Below are positions 11,201-21,984 of a stretch of DNA of 64,000 nt, one piece after another. Positions within the stretch are counted from its first letter, which is position 1, and each line of letters starts with the position of its first letter. The DNA is from Umbelopsis ramanniana AG (Eukaryota; Mucoromycota; Umbelopsidomycetes; Umbelopsidales; Umbelopsidaceae): NCBI RefSeq assembly GCF_025399195.1, contig NW_026252124.1, positions 1 to 64,000 on the forward strand, in the 5' to 3' direction. The notes under the pieces are model-generated. The model saw nothing but the letters and a program-made list of their open reading frames with translations, was not told the origin of the DNA and did no database searches. Both the position numbers and the translations under genes were made by a program.

Positions 11201-11849
11201 TTCGTTTCATTGTCATTCATCTACAACTATATTACATTACAGAGCAATTATGATCGTGAAATGATATCTGTTTCCAGCTCATTAGAACTCCATCAACAGC
11301 AGGTTTCTGATGTTTGGGCCAGTCAAGGAGAATTGGAAGAGCGACTTGGCAATCTTTCATCAAAATTAGTCGAGGTAAAGGCTTCAATTTCCAGCGGTGA
11401 AAAATATATTAGTTTCATCTCATCTAACCTTATTCATCAGATGCGGGACTTAATCAAAGATCGAAGCAAGGCACTGGAAGAAACACGATATCTTCGATCC
11501 AGAATAGAAGAGGAATCTGAATTATTGAAACGGCGACTGGATGCCATGGCTCGTGTTGAAAATCCTACTGAAATGAAGCTGGCAAAGGAACGAGAAGAGT
11601 ACAAGGTAAGCGACATGCTTCTCTTATTCATCTTGACTGATGAGGTATTAATGCTTGGGCACTCATTCTATGTAGACATTGCTCAAATGCTCTTCTTGCC
11701 ACTTGCGGTTCAAATCTCACGTTCTATTGCGGTGCATGCATACATTTTGCAAGGAATGTCTTGATATTCGTATCGAGACACGTCAGCGGAAGTGTCCCAA
11801 CTGTGGTGAATCGTTTGGAAGTAATGACGTGAAGCAATTTTTCTTTTAA
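8278..11849 (+). CDS. BRE1: E3 ubiquitin-protein ligase Bre1 (histone H2B)
   Basis: Spliced product of 871 aa in 14 exons: 8278-8463, 8538-8594, 8660-8758, 8831-8906, 8966-9160, 9234-9337, 9402-10115, 10278-10423, 10482-10770, 10833-10961, 11021-11170, 11243-11374, 11441-11605, 11676-11849. All junctions are GT-AG and keep frame. The N-terminus has a basic PPKKR segment; most of the protein is long coiled coil; the last 57 residues form the diagnostic RING: KCSSCHLRFKSHVLLRC, MHTFCKECLD, TRQRKCPNCGESFG, ending QFFF. This C-terminal signature is specific to Bre1/RNF20/RNF40, which with Rad6 monoubiquitinates histone H2B in transcribed chromatin. The length is in the normal range for the family. 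The start ATG gives MAAAEDRKRR. Confidence 0.95.
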
Positions 11850-11953
11850 CTAAGCATGTATTTTATTCTATCTCGCAATCTGTACTTCTACTATTAAAAC
11901 TCAGCACACTGTAATTCCCTGCCTTTTTTCTTGCTTCTGCCTTGAATTTCCTC

Positions 11954-13496
11954 ATGTTGCGTGTTATTAGCAATGTTTGGCCCATTCGTAGCGCAAATAA
12001 ACGAAAGGATGATGGAAAGCAAGGTATATTGCCACTACAACGTTGTCCATCGTTACCATGCACTTTTGGTTCTAATGATTACTGTTGTTGAAAACGCTCA
12101 ACCTAGTCTTTGTCAACGTCTACGATATGGCAAGTATTAGCCTCCAGTCAAGGAACAACGAACTGTCACTTTGATTCAGTGAAAAATAACATGTATAAAT
12201 ATTCTTATAGATTGAACCATGTACTCTGACCAACTTTGGTTATTTCATGGGCGTTGGTAAGCTCCCCTCACCATAAAGCTACATGCTGCAAATGGAAAAG
12301 CCTTCTTTATGCTTGTCGATCACAAGGCTGACTAAACGTGATATCACTTTCAGGCATTTTCCATTCTGGTATAGAAGTAAATGGTAGGGAATATTGTTAT
12401 GGAGGGCATCCATACGATTTCAGTGGCGTTTTTGTAGTGGAGCCTAAAGTCGGACCACCTGGTGTTCTGTTCAAGTGAGTGTCAACTATGCTGCCTGCAG
12501 AGTAGTAAAGGTGTCATTACTCACAAAAGCAAAATGTAGACAATCCATCAACATGGGCTATATTGACCTTGAAGAGGACAAAATTACAGAACTGATACAA
12601 ACACTATCTGGAGAGTACTCCGGAAACTCCTATAATCTGCTAAATAGGTATGCGGACGGGTGCCCTGAAGGACAAATACGAGACGGTGCATTAACCTTTG
12701 GCCATTATTAGAAACTGTAATCACTTTACAGCAGACCTTTGCAACAGACTGACCAGCAAAACTATACCGGGCTGGATCAATAGGGCTGCAAAGCTAGGAA
12801 CTATGTTTCCTTGCGTTCTACCGGCAGAGTGGGTTGAGCCTCCAGAGTGCGATTGTAAGCCTACTCCATATCGTTTCATAGCAAAGGAATCTAAAATAAC
12901 TCAATGTTTAAAAAACCCTTCTAGTTACAGACGGTGAAGACCGTGAAACATCGCTTTCCCCAGCAATGTCATTTTCGTCAAACACTCCATTGAGAGGTAA
13001 CGGCCATCGAGCAACCGAATCAAGGACATCCTATTCATCTACAACATCCAAATCAGGCAAGTCCTCGACACGACTTGTTTCAGCGTCAGACGTCACTACT
13101 AGAAAGGATCGCGCTACGGATACGGACACGAGATCCAAGCACAGCAAAACAGCCTCCTCTAGTGTATACTCGGATAGGAAACAGAGCTCGGCAGGCATAG
13201 AGTCGAGTGAACGAGGGAAGCGAGCTTCATCTATAACCAGCAATACGATCCATAATAAATCTCTACCAAGGCGATCTTCCACACCTATATCCGTACGCCT
13301 TTCACATTCTGCGAATGATAACGACTCGGATCTTTTTATTATTCAAGCTGTGTCGCCCTTCTCTGACGATGATGATTATGTCAGTGACTCTGGGTCATTT
13401 CCCATCAAGGAACCCAATAGTGCCCGACCAGAAGTGGTGCGATCAGCAACGCAATTGTCATTGAAAGCATCGGTTCAAGAGTTGGAAAAGCAATAG
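11954..13496 (+). CDS. DESI2-like PPPDE-family cysteine protease with long Ser-rich tail
   Basis: Predicted 360 aa in 7 exons: 11954-12023, 12107-12129, 12211-12256, 12354-12474, 12540-12647, 12712-12854, 12925-13496. The PPPDE fold is clear: [30 protein letters not shown] with the catalytic His, and [10 protein letters not shown] with the catalytic Cys, then [12 protein letters not shown] and LPAEWV, as in DESI2/DESI1 (deSUMOylating isopeptidase, also reported as deubiquitinase or depalmitoylase). Exon 1 was chosen because it alone joins in frame to the conserved VFVNVYDM segment. Intron 2 has a GC donor (ATG then GCAAGT). The last about 190 residues are Ser/Thr-rich and low-complexity with an acidic FSDDDDY patch, absent from animal DESI2, so regulation or localisation may be fungus-specific. 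Substrate unknown. Confidence 0.85.
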
Positions 13497-13923
13497 TTGA
13501 GAGATTTATACCTTTTTTTTAAACAAAAACTAGCGGTTTATGTAATATAGTATCCGAAGGGTCTATCCATGTATATTCATTCGTTCGTCATTAAACGGCC
13601 CAACTTCAATTGAACGCTTGTATTGAAAGGTACATTTGACTTTACCTGAAGATGATTTGCCACAGCTGAATTTCATTGTCATCAGGGCAAAAGAGGAAAA
13701 AAAAAACTTATGCTGTACATTTTTATTCTTATCACGTACAAATTTATGAATTGTCAGAAATACTATTAGAAATCACTGGAGTACACTATGTGTATAGCTG
13801 ACAATCTGGGTAAGCCAGGTGTAAAGTAGACAAAGTCCGTATGCCACATATAATTTGGAGCTATTAAGACATTATGTGAATAATATACGTTCGAGCTAGG
13901 AGCATATTGCATTAGCCAAATTA
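13497..13923. other. convergent 3' intergenic region
   Basis: About 430 bp between the stops of two converging genes. AT-rich with short A/T runs near 13509 and 13702 and no ORF or RNA gene; presumably the two 3' UTRs and polyadenylation regions. Confidence 0.5.
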
Positions 13924-14490
13924 CTACAATGAAGGCTGAGCACTCTTGCTTCGTACTGTACGGCCACCACAGGTAGGCGGAACATAATCTGGATTCATAT
14001 GGTATTCGAAATCGTCATCCGAGCGCCGTAAGCAAGTTAAACATACATGTGCATCTTGTATACCGACCACCGGTTCCAATCTCTTGGGCAAGCGCTTTAG
14101 TTGAGCCGTTTCAGCAATCTCGGTAGGTTTCGAGCCTTTTGGCGGCCGTCCACGGCGTGGAACAACCGTTGACTGTGCTGCATTCACGAGGGCCGCATAG
14201 ATAGGATGCTTGGGGTGCTGACAATGACTTGGCTTTATAATCCATTTCGGATTTTTTTTGGTACCAGCATTGACAAGTGCTTGCTCAGAGTATAATTTAG
14301 CTTGATCAATCACTGGGTAGCACACATGGTAATCGGATGGGTTCACCAAAGATAGGTCCTCAGGCATGCACCACGCAGGGTCGTAAATAAGCATCTGTTG
14401 ACCATAGAATTCATTGACTAGTTCGAGGAAATTAGGAGCTACCAGATTTCCGTCGTCCTCACCGTCGATTTTGATTGCTGGTTCTGCCAT
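13924..14490 (-). CDS. orphan protein with AT-hook-like motif, 188 aa
   Basis: Single-exon frame of 188 aa beginning MAEPAIKIDGEDDG. I do not recognise a family. Visible features: an acidic N-terminus, a segment rich in aromatic residues (ELVNEFYGQQMLIYDPAWCM), an AT-hook-like core RRGRPPKGSKP near residues 112-122, and a Cys-containing C-terminal part (HVCLTCLRRSDDD ... PPTCGGR) that could bind a metal. The RGRPP core suggests minor-groove DNA binding, so a chromatin or transcription role is plausible, but this is inference from one motif. It sits tail-to-tail with the DESI-like gene and is intronless. Conserved-looking composition and one uninterrupted frame with a clean ATG make it likely a real gene. 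Confidence 0.65.
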   Translation of the reverse strand: MAEPAIKIDGEDDGNLVAPNFLELVNEFYGQQMLIYDPAWCMPEDLSLVNPSDYHVCYPVIDQAKLYSEQALVNAGTKKNPKWIIKPSHCQHPKHPIYAALVNAAQSTVVPRRGRPPKGSKPTEIAETAQLKRLPKRLEPVVGIQDAHVCLTCLRRSDDDFEYHMNPDYVPPTCGGRTVRSKSAQPSL

Positions 14491-14922
14491 TGCGTGATAA
14501 GGGAATCGATTGTAATTGAAGAAAGGCTAAACAAAAGGACCGTTGCCTTTCGCGACAATCAATTTATGAGACGGGGGTGGTCTATAGGTGAGACCGATCA
14601 CAAATTCACACCCTTTTGTGGTCCAATTCCCAAGCTGGATTATAGCTAAGTGCCCCTATTGTCTCAAAAGTTGTAGAATGAGCGTTATGAAGCCTAAATC
14701 AGAGCCAACATGGTACAGATAGCACGCTCCAGCCGACAGCATAGACACCATATTCATGTAGCTAAGTCTTCTTAATCTATAGAGTGTTTATTTGTACACT
14801 ACAGCCATTTTTGCTTCTATCGGCCATATCCCATGTAAATATCGTACCAAATGGGCATTTGATTCTTTGAAGAGCATGTGCGCCATGTGAAAAAAAAAAA
14901 AAAACCGGCTTGTGACCACAGC
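14491..14922. other. intergenic region with poly-A tract
   Basis: About 430 bp upstream of the orphan and downstream of the citrate carrier (both minus strand). Contains a 15-nt A run at 14890-14904 just past the carrier stop. No coding signal seen. Confidence 0.5.
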
Positions 14923-16020
14923 TTATTGACTGGCTTGGCTCGCAAGTACGTTGTATACCTTCTCATACACCGTAAACACAATACCTCCAGAGAACTAGAG
15001 ACGTGATAAGGTTAGCATTTGTACAGCAGTTTGCGAAGCTCTCTTATTTACATCGCTTTATCCACTTACAATGAGACGGGTTAGTCTTGGGGTAGTTCCT
15101 TTCCACAACGAAAGGACACCATCTGATTTGACAACCTTGATCAAGCAGTCCAAGGAGTTCTTGTACAAGTTGCGGGCATCCAGTCCCTGCATTCTAGTCT
15201 TTACAACATCGAGCGGCATGGTAGTGTACACAGTGATGATACCTGCGGTCGCGCCAATAGCAAAGGTATGCGCTGCCGGCAGTGGTGCATCGCCCTTGTT
15301 TCTCCATTGCTGGACTTGTGCTTTGAGTGTTGAATAGCTTGTAAATCGAACGGCACTGTTTGCACCTTGTCGCATCATGACCGGGAACAACCCTCTATAT
15401 ACACCTCCTAGACCTTCATTTTTAATGATCAAACTCGTGCCGTGAATCAAGCCTTTGTACTGTGGATTCGCGCTATTCTTATCGTGGATGAGCTTGGTCC
15501 TAGAGGTGTCATATTAGCAATGGTTTCAGTAGCTACTAATACAACATACAGCTTCCACAGGATTATGAAGTTCCTTTGTGGCTAACCAGTTACTTTTCGC
15601 ACAAAATTACACTTACTTGATTGTCTCCGATGGCGTGACTACAAGGATGGCTTCCGTCATGCCAGCACAGAGGCCAGCGAGAACATTTCGAGATCCGGTC
15701 AACTTTCCATCTTTGTCACGAAGTGCGTCTGCGATTTTGTCATATGCTAAAAATCGGACACCAGCTTTGGCAGCATTTCCAATAACCAGAGCAGACATTC
15801 CAGTGTAAACTGCTCCTACTCCGTGTGTTCGTATCGTTTTGACCAAGCAGTCAATAGGACCGTTGAAGCGAAGTTCTCCTGCCGCTAGCTTTCCTCCTGC
15901 TTGAAGTTGAAGTCGTGTCTTGACGTATTCTGTAGGGTAGGTTACGGCTCCTTCGATTGCTCCGGCAACAGTTCCAGAGATAAGAGAGAACGTCGCATTC
16001 TTTTCCTTCTTTGCGCTCAT
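14923..16020 (-). CDS. CTP1: mitochondrial tricarboxylate (citrate) carrier, Ctp1-type
   Basis: 301 aa from three exons (15617-16020, 15070-15499, 14923-14994), GT-AG junctions in frame. Three mitochondrial-carrier repeats are present with their signatures: PTEYVKTRLQLQ in repeat 1, TPSETIKTKL across intron 1 in repeat 2, and PLDVVKTRMQGL in repeat 3, each followed by a G-x-x-x-x-Y/W-x-G type element (GAVYTGMSAL, GGVYRGLFPV, SLWKGTTPRL). MRQGANSAVRF is typical of the citrate/tricarboxylate branch. Length matches Ctp1/SLC25A1, about 300 aa. It exchanges citrate for malate or another tricarboxylate across the inner membrane, feeding cytosolic acetyl-CoA for lipid and sterol synthesis. The start MSAKKEKNATFSL is the first ATG giving the conserved N-terminus. 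It diverges from the IleRS gene across about 390 bp. Confidence 0.93.
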
Positions 16021-16412
16021 TCTGAAAGGAAACCAAGTTGAAACGAGAAAGAGAAAAGTCAGATCCCATCTCATCTCATTTCGGCTTCAATCTTTTTCAT
16101 ACTCCGTAAAGCTAATTCATTTGACAGTCAAGGGCTCTCGTTGTCGGCAATGGAAGCGGCTGCCTATATTTCTTCAGACAAGAGAGCTATTATGACAAAC
16201 TGCTTAAGAATAAAATGTTTCAGATGTTTTTTAGTGTGATGTCCATCCTTTTATACTGAACTATCTACCAAAATGCAAGCTGATATTTTTATGAGTAAAT
16301 TAAACGAGTTCGTGTTGCAAAGCCACCAATCAGTGGTGCGTCAAAAAAGTTGGGCTGTCAGTCGAAACAAAAATCTCACCTTGAACGTGTTAGATTCAAA
16401 GAAGCATACAGC
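16021..16412. other. divergent promoter region, CTP1/ILS1
   Basis: 392 bp separating the two start codons, with no ORF. It presumably carries both promoters; no strong TATA box or named regulatory motif was recognised. Confidence 0.5.
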
Positions 16413-19400
16413 ATGTCTTTGGAAGACGGTATGTTCTGAACACGAATGACGTTACAACCAATGCCTACGTTGTCTAACCCAAATTTCATGACTTTTTCCT
16501 CGCATCGCTCATCAGTATCTGGCCACTTCAAGTAAGTGTCATCGATTATGCTGGAAAAGTAGAATGCAGGATTACTAAGACCTCCATTTCAGTTTCCCTG
16601 AAGAGGAAGAGAAAATCCTAGCATTCTGGAAGGAAATTGACGCCTTTGGCACCTCGCAGAAGCTTAACGCCGGCAAAAAGCCCTTCACTTTCTTTGACGG
16701 ACCTCCCTTCGCCACTGGTCTTCCTCACTATGGTCACTTGCTCGCAGGTACCATCAAGGTAGAAATTGCGACTGCTTACTGCTAGATCCTTATATTGAAG
16801 GCGTAGCTGAAAATTCATATTTTGATGGTATTTAGGATATTGTGACTCGATATGCTCACTCTACCGGCCACAGCGTTGAACGTCGTTTCGGTTGGGATAC
16901 TCACGGTTTGCCCGTTGAATACGAGATTGACAAGAAGCTCGGTATCAAGGTACTTGACATACCTAGCATGAAATAGAACGACGGTTTGAAATTAACCATA
17001 GATCAAAGGGCAAACAAGACGTCATGGACATGGGAATCGCAAAGTACAACGCTGAGTGCAGATCCATTGTTATGCGTTACGCCTCTGAATGGAGAGCTAC
17101 TGTTGAGCGTATGGCTCGTTGGATCGATTTCGACAACGATTATAAGACTCTTAACCCAACCTTTATGGAAACCGAATGGTGGGTTTTCAAGCAATTGTTC
17201 GACAAGGGTTTGGTCTATCAAGGACGTAGGGTGAGTGACTGACAGTAGCGCAGAGTTGATCCTGTTCAATGGACGCACTGACTAAGCAGCCGATTTTCTA
17301 GGTCATGCCTTACTCCACTGTCTGTATGACTCCTCTTTCCAACTTTGAGGCCACTCAAAACTACAAGGATGTCAATGATCCCGCCGGTGAGTTGATCGCC
17401 TAGAAATCATCATTCATGATGTGCACGCCGTTGTGCATTGTCACGTCTCCAATCATAACACCTTGGTAACTAACGCTTCATTCCCCAGTCGTTATTTCTT
17501 TCCCATTGCTCAACGACCCTACCGTCCTCTTGTTGGCATGGACTACTACTCCCTGGACCATTCCAAGTAACCTTGGTTTGACCGTCCACCCCGACTTTGA
17601 CTATATTAAGATCAAGGATGAATTGACCGGCAACGTGTATGTCCTTTTGGAGAAGCGTCTTGACATTCTGTACAAGGACCCTAAGAAGGCTAAGTTCGAA
17701 GTTCTCGAGAAATACAAGGGAACTGATATGAAGGGTTGGGAATACATTCCTCCCTTCAAGTACTTTGAGGAAGAGTTCAGAGGCCGTGGCTTCAAGGTCA
17801 TGTGCGATACTTATGTTACGGATGATTCTGGTACTGGTATTGTTCACTGCTCTCCTGCCTTTGGTGAAGACGATAGCCGCGTTGCACTCGAGCACGGTGT
17901 CATCACTGCCGATGGTCGCGTACCTTGCCCAGTCGACGAGTCCGGTCTGTTCACCAGTGAAGTCTCTGATTTTGCTGGCATGCATGTTAAGGTGCGATAT
18001 TCTTTCAAAAAACTTTAATCAGCGTTGCCTAGGGGTAGAACTAATTTTGCATTATTCTACAGGAAGCCGACAAGCACATCCAAAAGTATTTGAAGCAGGA
18101 GAAGCGATTGATTGTTCAATCCCAAATCATGCATAGTTATCCCTTCTGCTGGCGTTCTGATTCTCCCCTCATCTACAAGGCTGTTCCATCTTGGTTCATC
18201 CGCGTTAAGCCATCCATTGACAAGATTATGGCCAACAACGACAAGATGAAGTGGTGAGTAAATTTATCATGTACGAGAATCGTTTACACGTGTATGATCT
18301 AACCTCATGATAGGGTCCCTGGTTTCGTTCAAGAGAAGCGCTTCGCTAACTGGATTGCCAACGCTCGTGACTGGAACGTGTCTCGTAACCGTTACTGGGG
18401 TACTCCCATGCCTATCTGGGTCAACGAGGACATGAGTGAGATTGTTTGTATCGGTTCCATTGCTGAGCTTGAGGAACTCAGTGGTGTCAAGGGTATCACT
18501 GATCTCCACAGAGAGAGCATCGACCACATTACCATTCCCTCCAAGACTGGCAACGGCCAACTTAAGCGTATCGAAGAAGTCTTTGATTGTTGGTTCGAAT
18601 CTGGTTCTATGCCTTATGCTCAGCAGCATTATCCTTTCGAGAACCAGGAGGAATTTGCCAATAAGTTCCCTGCTGATTTCATCTCTGAGGGTATTGATCA
18701 AACTCGTGGCTGGTTTTACACTCTTCTCGTTCTTTCAAGCCATCTGTTCGATGAACCACCCGCCAAGAACGTCATTGTCAGCGGTCTTGTTCTTGCTGCG
18801 TACGTATTGATAATCATGTTTAACCGTCATGCCAGGTGATGAAGTATTTAGGCACTAATACTGTTACCCTACATTTCACAGTGATGGTAAGAAGATGAGC
18901 AAGCGTCTCAAGAACTACCCAGAGCCTGGAATCGTCATTGACAAGTTTGGTGCTGATGCTTTGAGACTTTACCTCATCAACTCACCCGTTGTCAGAGCCG
19001 AAACTCTCAAGTTCAAGGAAGAAGGTGTCAAGGAGATCATTGCCCGTGTCTTCTTGCCCTGGTACAACGCTTTCAAGTTCTTTGTCACTCAGACCCACGT
19101 CTTGAAGCAGGTAAAAGATGGTAGCAACGTTTTTCGTGCTTCTCATACCAGCAATGACTAACGTCTGTTCTTTAATAGAACCATAACTTCGAGTTCAAGT
19201 ACACCACCCACGCCAAAAAGTCTGAGAACGTCATGGATCGTTGGGTTCTTGCCTCATGCCAATCTTTGATCAAGTTTGTTCGTGAGGAAATGAACGCATA
19301 CCGCTTGTACACCGTTGTTCCAAGATTGTTGACTCTCATTGACACCTTGACCAACTGGTATGTCCGATTCAACCGTAAGAGACTGAAGGTAAGCATCCAT

Positions 19401-20753
19401 CTATGTATGTGCTTTGAGTAAACTTGTATTGCGGACTGTTGACCATATTTTGTACATTAGGGTGATGAGGGTATGGATGAAGCTGAGAAGGCTATGAACA
19501 CTCTTTTCGAGGTTTTGTTCACTCTTTGCCGCACTATGGTACGTTGAGCATTGATAACGATGATGAAGCGACTCTTGTCACTCACCCAATTGAATATTCT
19601 TACAGGCACCTTTCACACCTTTCTTGACCGAGAACATGTACCAAGGTTTGAAGACATTCATTCCTGCCGACGAGTCTACTGCTGTAGATGATCGCTCCGT
19701 GCATTTCTTGGACTTCCCCACACCACGTGAGGAGTACTTTGATGACGAAATCGAGCGTTCCGTTGGAAGAATGCAAGCTGTCATCGAATTGGGCCGTAAC
19801 ATTCGTGAGAAGAACACTATTTCACTCAAGGTAAAGTACAGCGACGCATGTTTATAAACGGCTTCGAATATACCAACTCATTATCCTCGCGGTTATAGAC
19901 CCCATTGAAGGAGCTTGTTGTCATTCATCCTGATCCTCAATATCTGCAAGACATCAAGTCGCTCGAAAACTATATTTACGAAGAATTGAACGTCCGAGAT
20001 ATCATTGTCACCTCCGATGAGGACAAATTCGGTATTAAATACAAGGTTGAGGCCGACCAGAAGGTTTTGGGCCAAAAGTTGAAGAAGGAGGCACCCAAGG
20101 TCAGAAAGGCATTGCCTGATGTGTCCAGTGATGACGTTAAGCAATTCATGCAAACCAAGCAAATCACTGTTGCTGGACATACGCTCACTGAAGAAGATCT
20201 TAATGTAAGAATTCGGGTCGTTAAGAGCCTAACTAGTGTGTTTAGCCGCTCTGCTATAATCAAATTTACTCATATTCCGTTATTTGATAGGTCGTTCGTT
20301 TCTTCGAGTCAGAAGCTTCAACATATCAGACCAACAGCGACAAGGATGTTTTGATCTTGTTGGACACCAAGCTTTACAAGGAGCTAGAGCAAGAAGGTCT
20401 TGCAAGAGAAATCATCAACCGTGTCCAGCGTCTCCGAAAGAAGGCCAACTTGTTGCCCACTGACAACGTCCTTACATACTACCAGTTTACAAAGGATCTT
20501 GGCGATGCTTTGGAAACCGTCATCAAGACCCAGACCGATGTCATTGTCAAGGTTCTCAAGAAGCCTCTTATCGATGCTTCTGAGAAGGCTGCCAATGCCG
20601 AAGTATTGGCTGAAGAGGAGCAAGAGGTAAGCATATACCATGTTTATGTTGGGTAGAATTTGTATTTCACGACCATATCTGACAATCTCTCATTACACTT
20701 TAATACAGGTCAATGGATCAACGTTCAACCTTGTCCTTGTTAAGAACTGGTAG
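16413..20753 (+). CDS. ILS1: isoleucyl-tRNA synthetase, cytosolic
   Basis: 1075 aa from 16 exons: 16413-16428, 16516-16531, 16593-16758, 16836-16949, 17009-17230, 17302-17386, 17489-17991, 18063-18253, 18314-18799, 18882-19110, 19179-19388, 19461-19538, 19606-19830, 19899-20204, 20291-20626, 20709-20753. The class I HIGH signature is HYGH at residues 56-59 within [12 protein letters not shown], preceded by [13 protein letters not shown] is at about 604-608. The editing domain contains [13 protein letters not shown] and [15 protein letters not shown]. The C-terminal tRNA-binding region matches eukaryotic cytosolic IleRS, and length agrees with yeast Ils1 (1072 aa). There is no mitochondrial targeting peptide (starts MSLEDVSGHFNFPEEE). 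It charges tRNA-Ile with isoleucine. The first two coding exons are only 16 nt each. Its stop lies one base from the stop of the convergent APC10 model. Confidence 0.96.
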
Positions 20754-20754
20754 A

Positions 20755-21984
20755 TCAAAAAAATTGGCAATATGCTAGAAAAATATTAAAAATAAAAATG
20801 CCATGATTATTAAAAAGAAATGTACACATTGCGTGTCTGTAAGTATGATAAAATGGTCTTAGAGGCAGGAGTGTCTGTTGGTTATATTTTTTTAAGTGCT
20901 TGTCTTCGGCTATGTGCGGGATCAATGACATCCTGCTCATGAATGAACGCTCTGTAACGGAAGGAAAATGAGGTCCTGCTCTGGAAACAATGTATAGATC
21001 GACTAACAAGTACTTACGGTATCGGTGAGTACAATTTGATCTGTCGTATATGTGTATCGCGTCCTCCTTGGTGAGTGCTGAGCACTGCAATTTGTAATCG
21101 GAATACCCTCACAGGTTCACTATAAGTACCGTTAATAAATAACATGGACGTGCAGGTAGCAAAGACAACAAGATGATTGTTTACCCATCGTCCACGCAAA
21201 GGTCGGCATTCTTCCATCCCGTCTGATCGTCACATTCTAATAGTGTAATTTCCTATAAAAAATGGTTGCATCAAAATAGGCCCTTTCCAGTCCAAATTTG
21301 AAGTTATAAAATTTCCTGCCGTTTACCTGCAGGTCTCGAAATGTGGTTCCGCCGCGAATTGATATTTGTTTAGGAGTGTAACTCTCATCCTGGTTAAAGT
21401 CCACGAATATCGAAACTTGCTATAGGATCCAAATGATAGAGTCAGTTGGCAATCCATATTCAATTAAAAATCGTCCACAATGATCGTTGGCTACGTTGAA
21501 CAATGGATGACTGTACCTTGATTATCGTTGCACGATGGAAAAGGATATTGACAGAATGAGGGAAATGGGGTTGAGGGCAATCCGATCTACACAATAGGTG
21601 GTTAGATGCGACTTTAATGCGTCGTGTACAGTGTTGTACTCACTGCCAATAGGTCAATGGGTTGTTGTCTCGAAGCTTTTCTACCCCCCAATCGGGTCTG
21701 AACGAAGAAACAGACCAAACAGCATCTTCACCTATTTCTCGGCCACCGGTTGTCCGCAAAGTAAGATCTGGGCGCTGTTCTTCGTAGATTTGGACGGCAT
21801 TGCGGGCATCAAGCGCAACTTTGTCGGCAGCATTGCGATCTACTGACTCGTCGCCACCATTGGTGTCCAAAGTGCTGGTATCCGAGTTTATGAATCCAGA
21901 GACATGATGAAGTTGTTGATCGTCTTCGGTAAGTGGCAAATCAAAGTCGTTGTTGCTTGAATCCAACTGATCAATGCTGGACAT
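20755..21984 (-). CDS. APC10: anaphase-promoting complex subunit 10 (Doc1)
   Basis: 299 aa from six exons: 21644-21984, 21517-21586, 21327-21419, 21185-21252, 21018-21119, 20755-20980. The DOC domain is unmistakable: [93 protein letters not shown] then [11 protein letters not shown]10 is a substrate-recognition subunit of the APC/C ubiquitin ligase, working with Cdc20/Cdh1 to bind D-box degrons. The N-terminal about 75 residues are acidic and non-conserved. The C-terminus is odd: family members end soon after the IKLYSP segment with an Ile-Arg tail that docks on Apc3, whereas the frame followed here runs about 50 residues further into AT-rich sequence and stops one base from ILS1. An alternative acceptor giving a shorter end cannot be excluded. 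Confidence 0.88.
20791..20796 (+). terminator. poly(A) signal of ILS1
   Basis: AATAAA about 38 nt after the ILS1 stop, in an A-rich context. It lies inside the predicted 3' coding end of the opposite APC10 model, which casts some doubt on that model's last residues. Confidence 0.5.
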
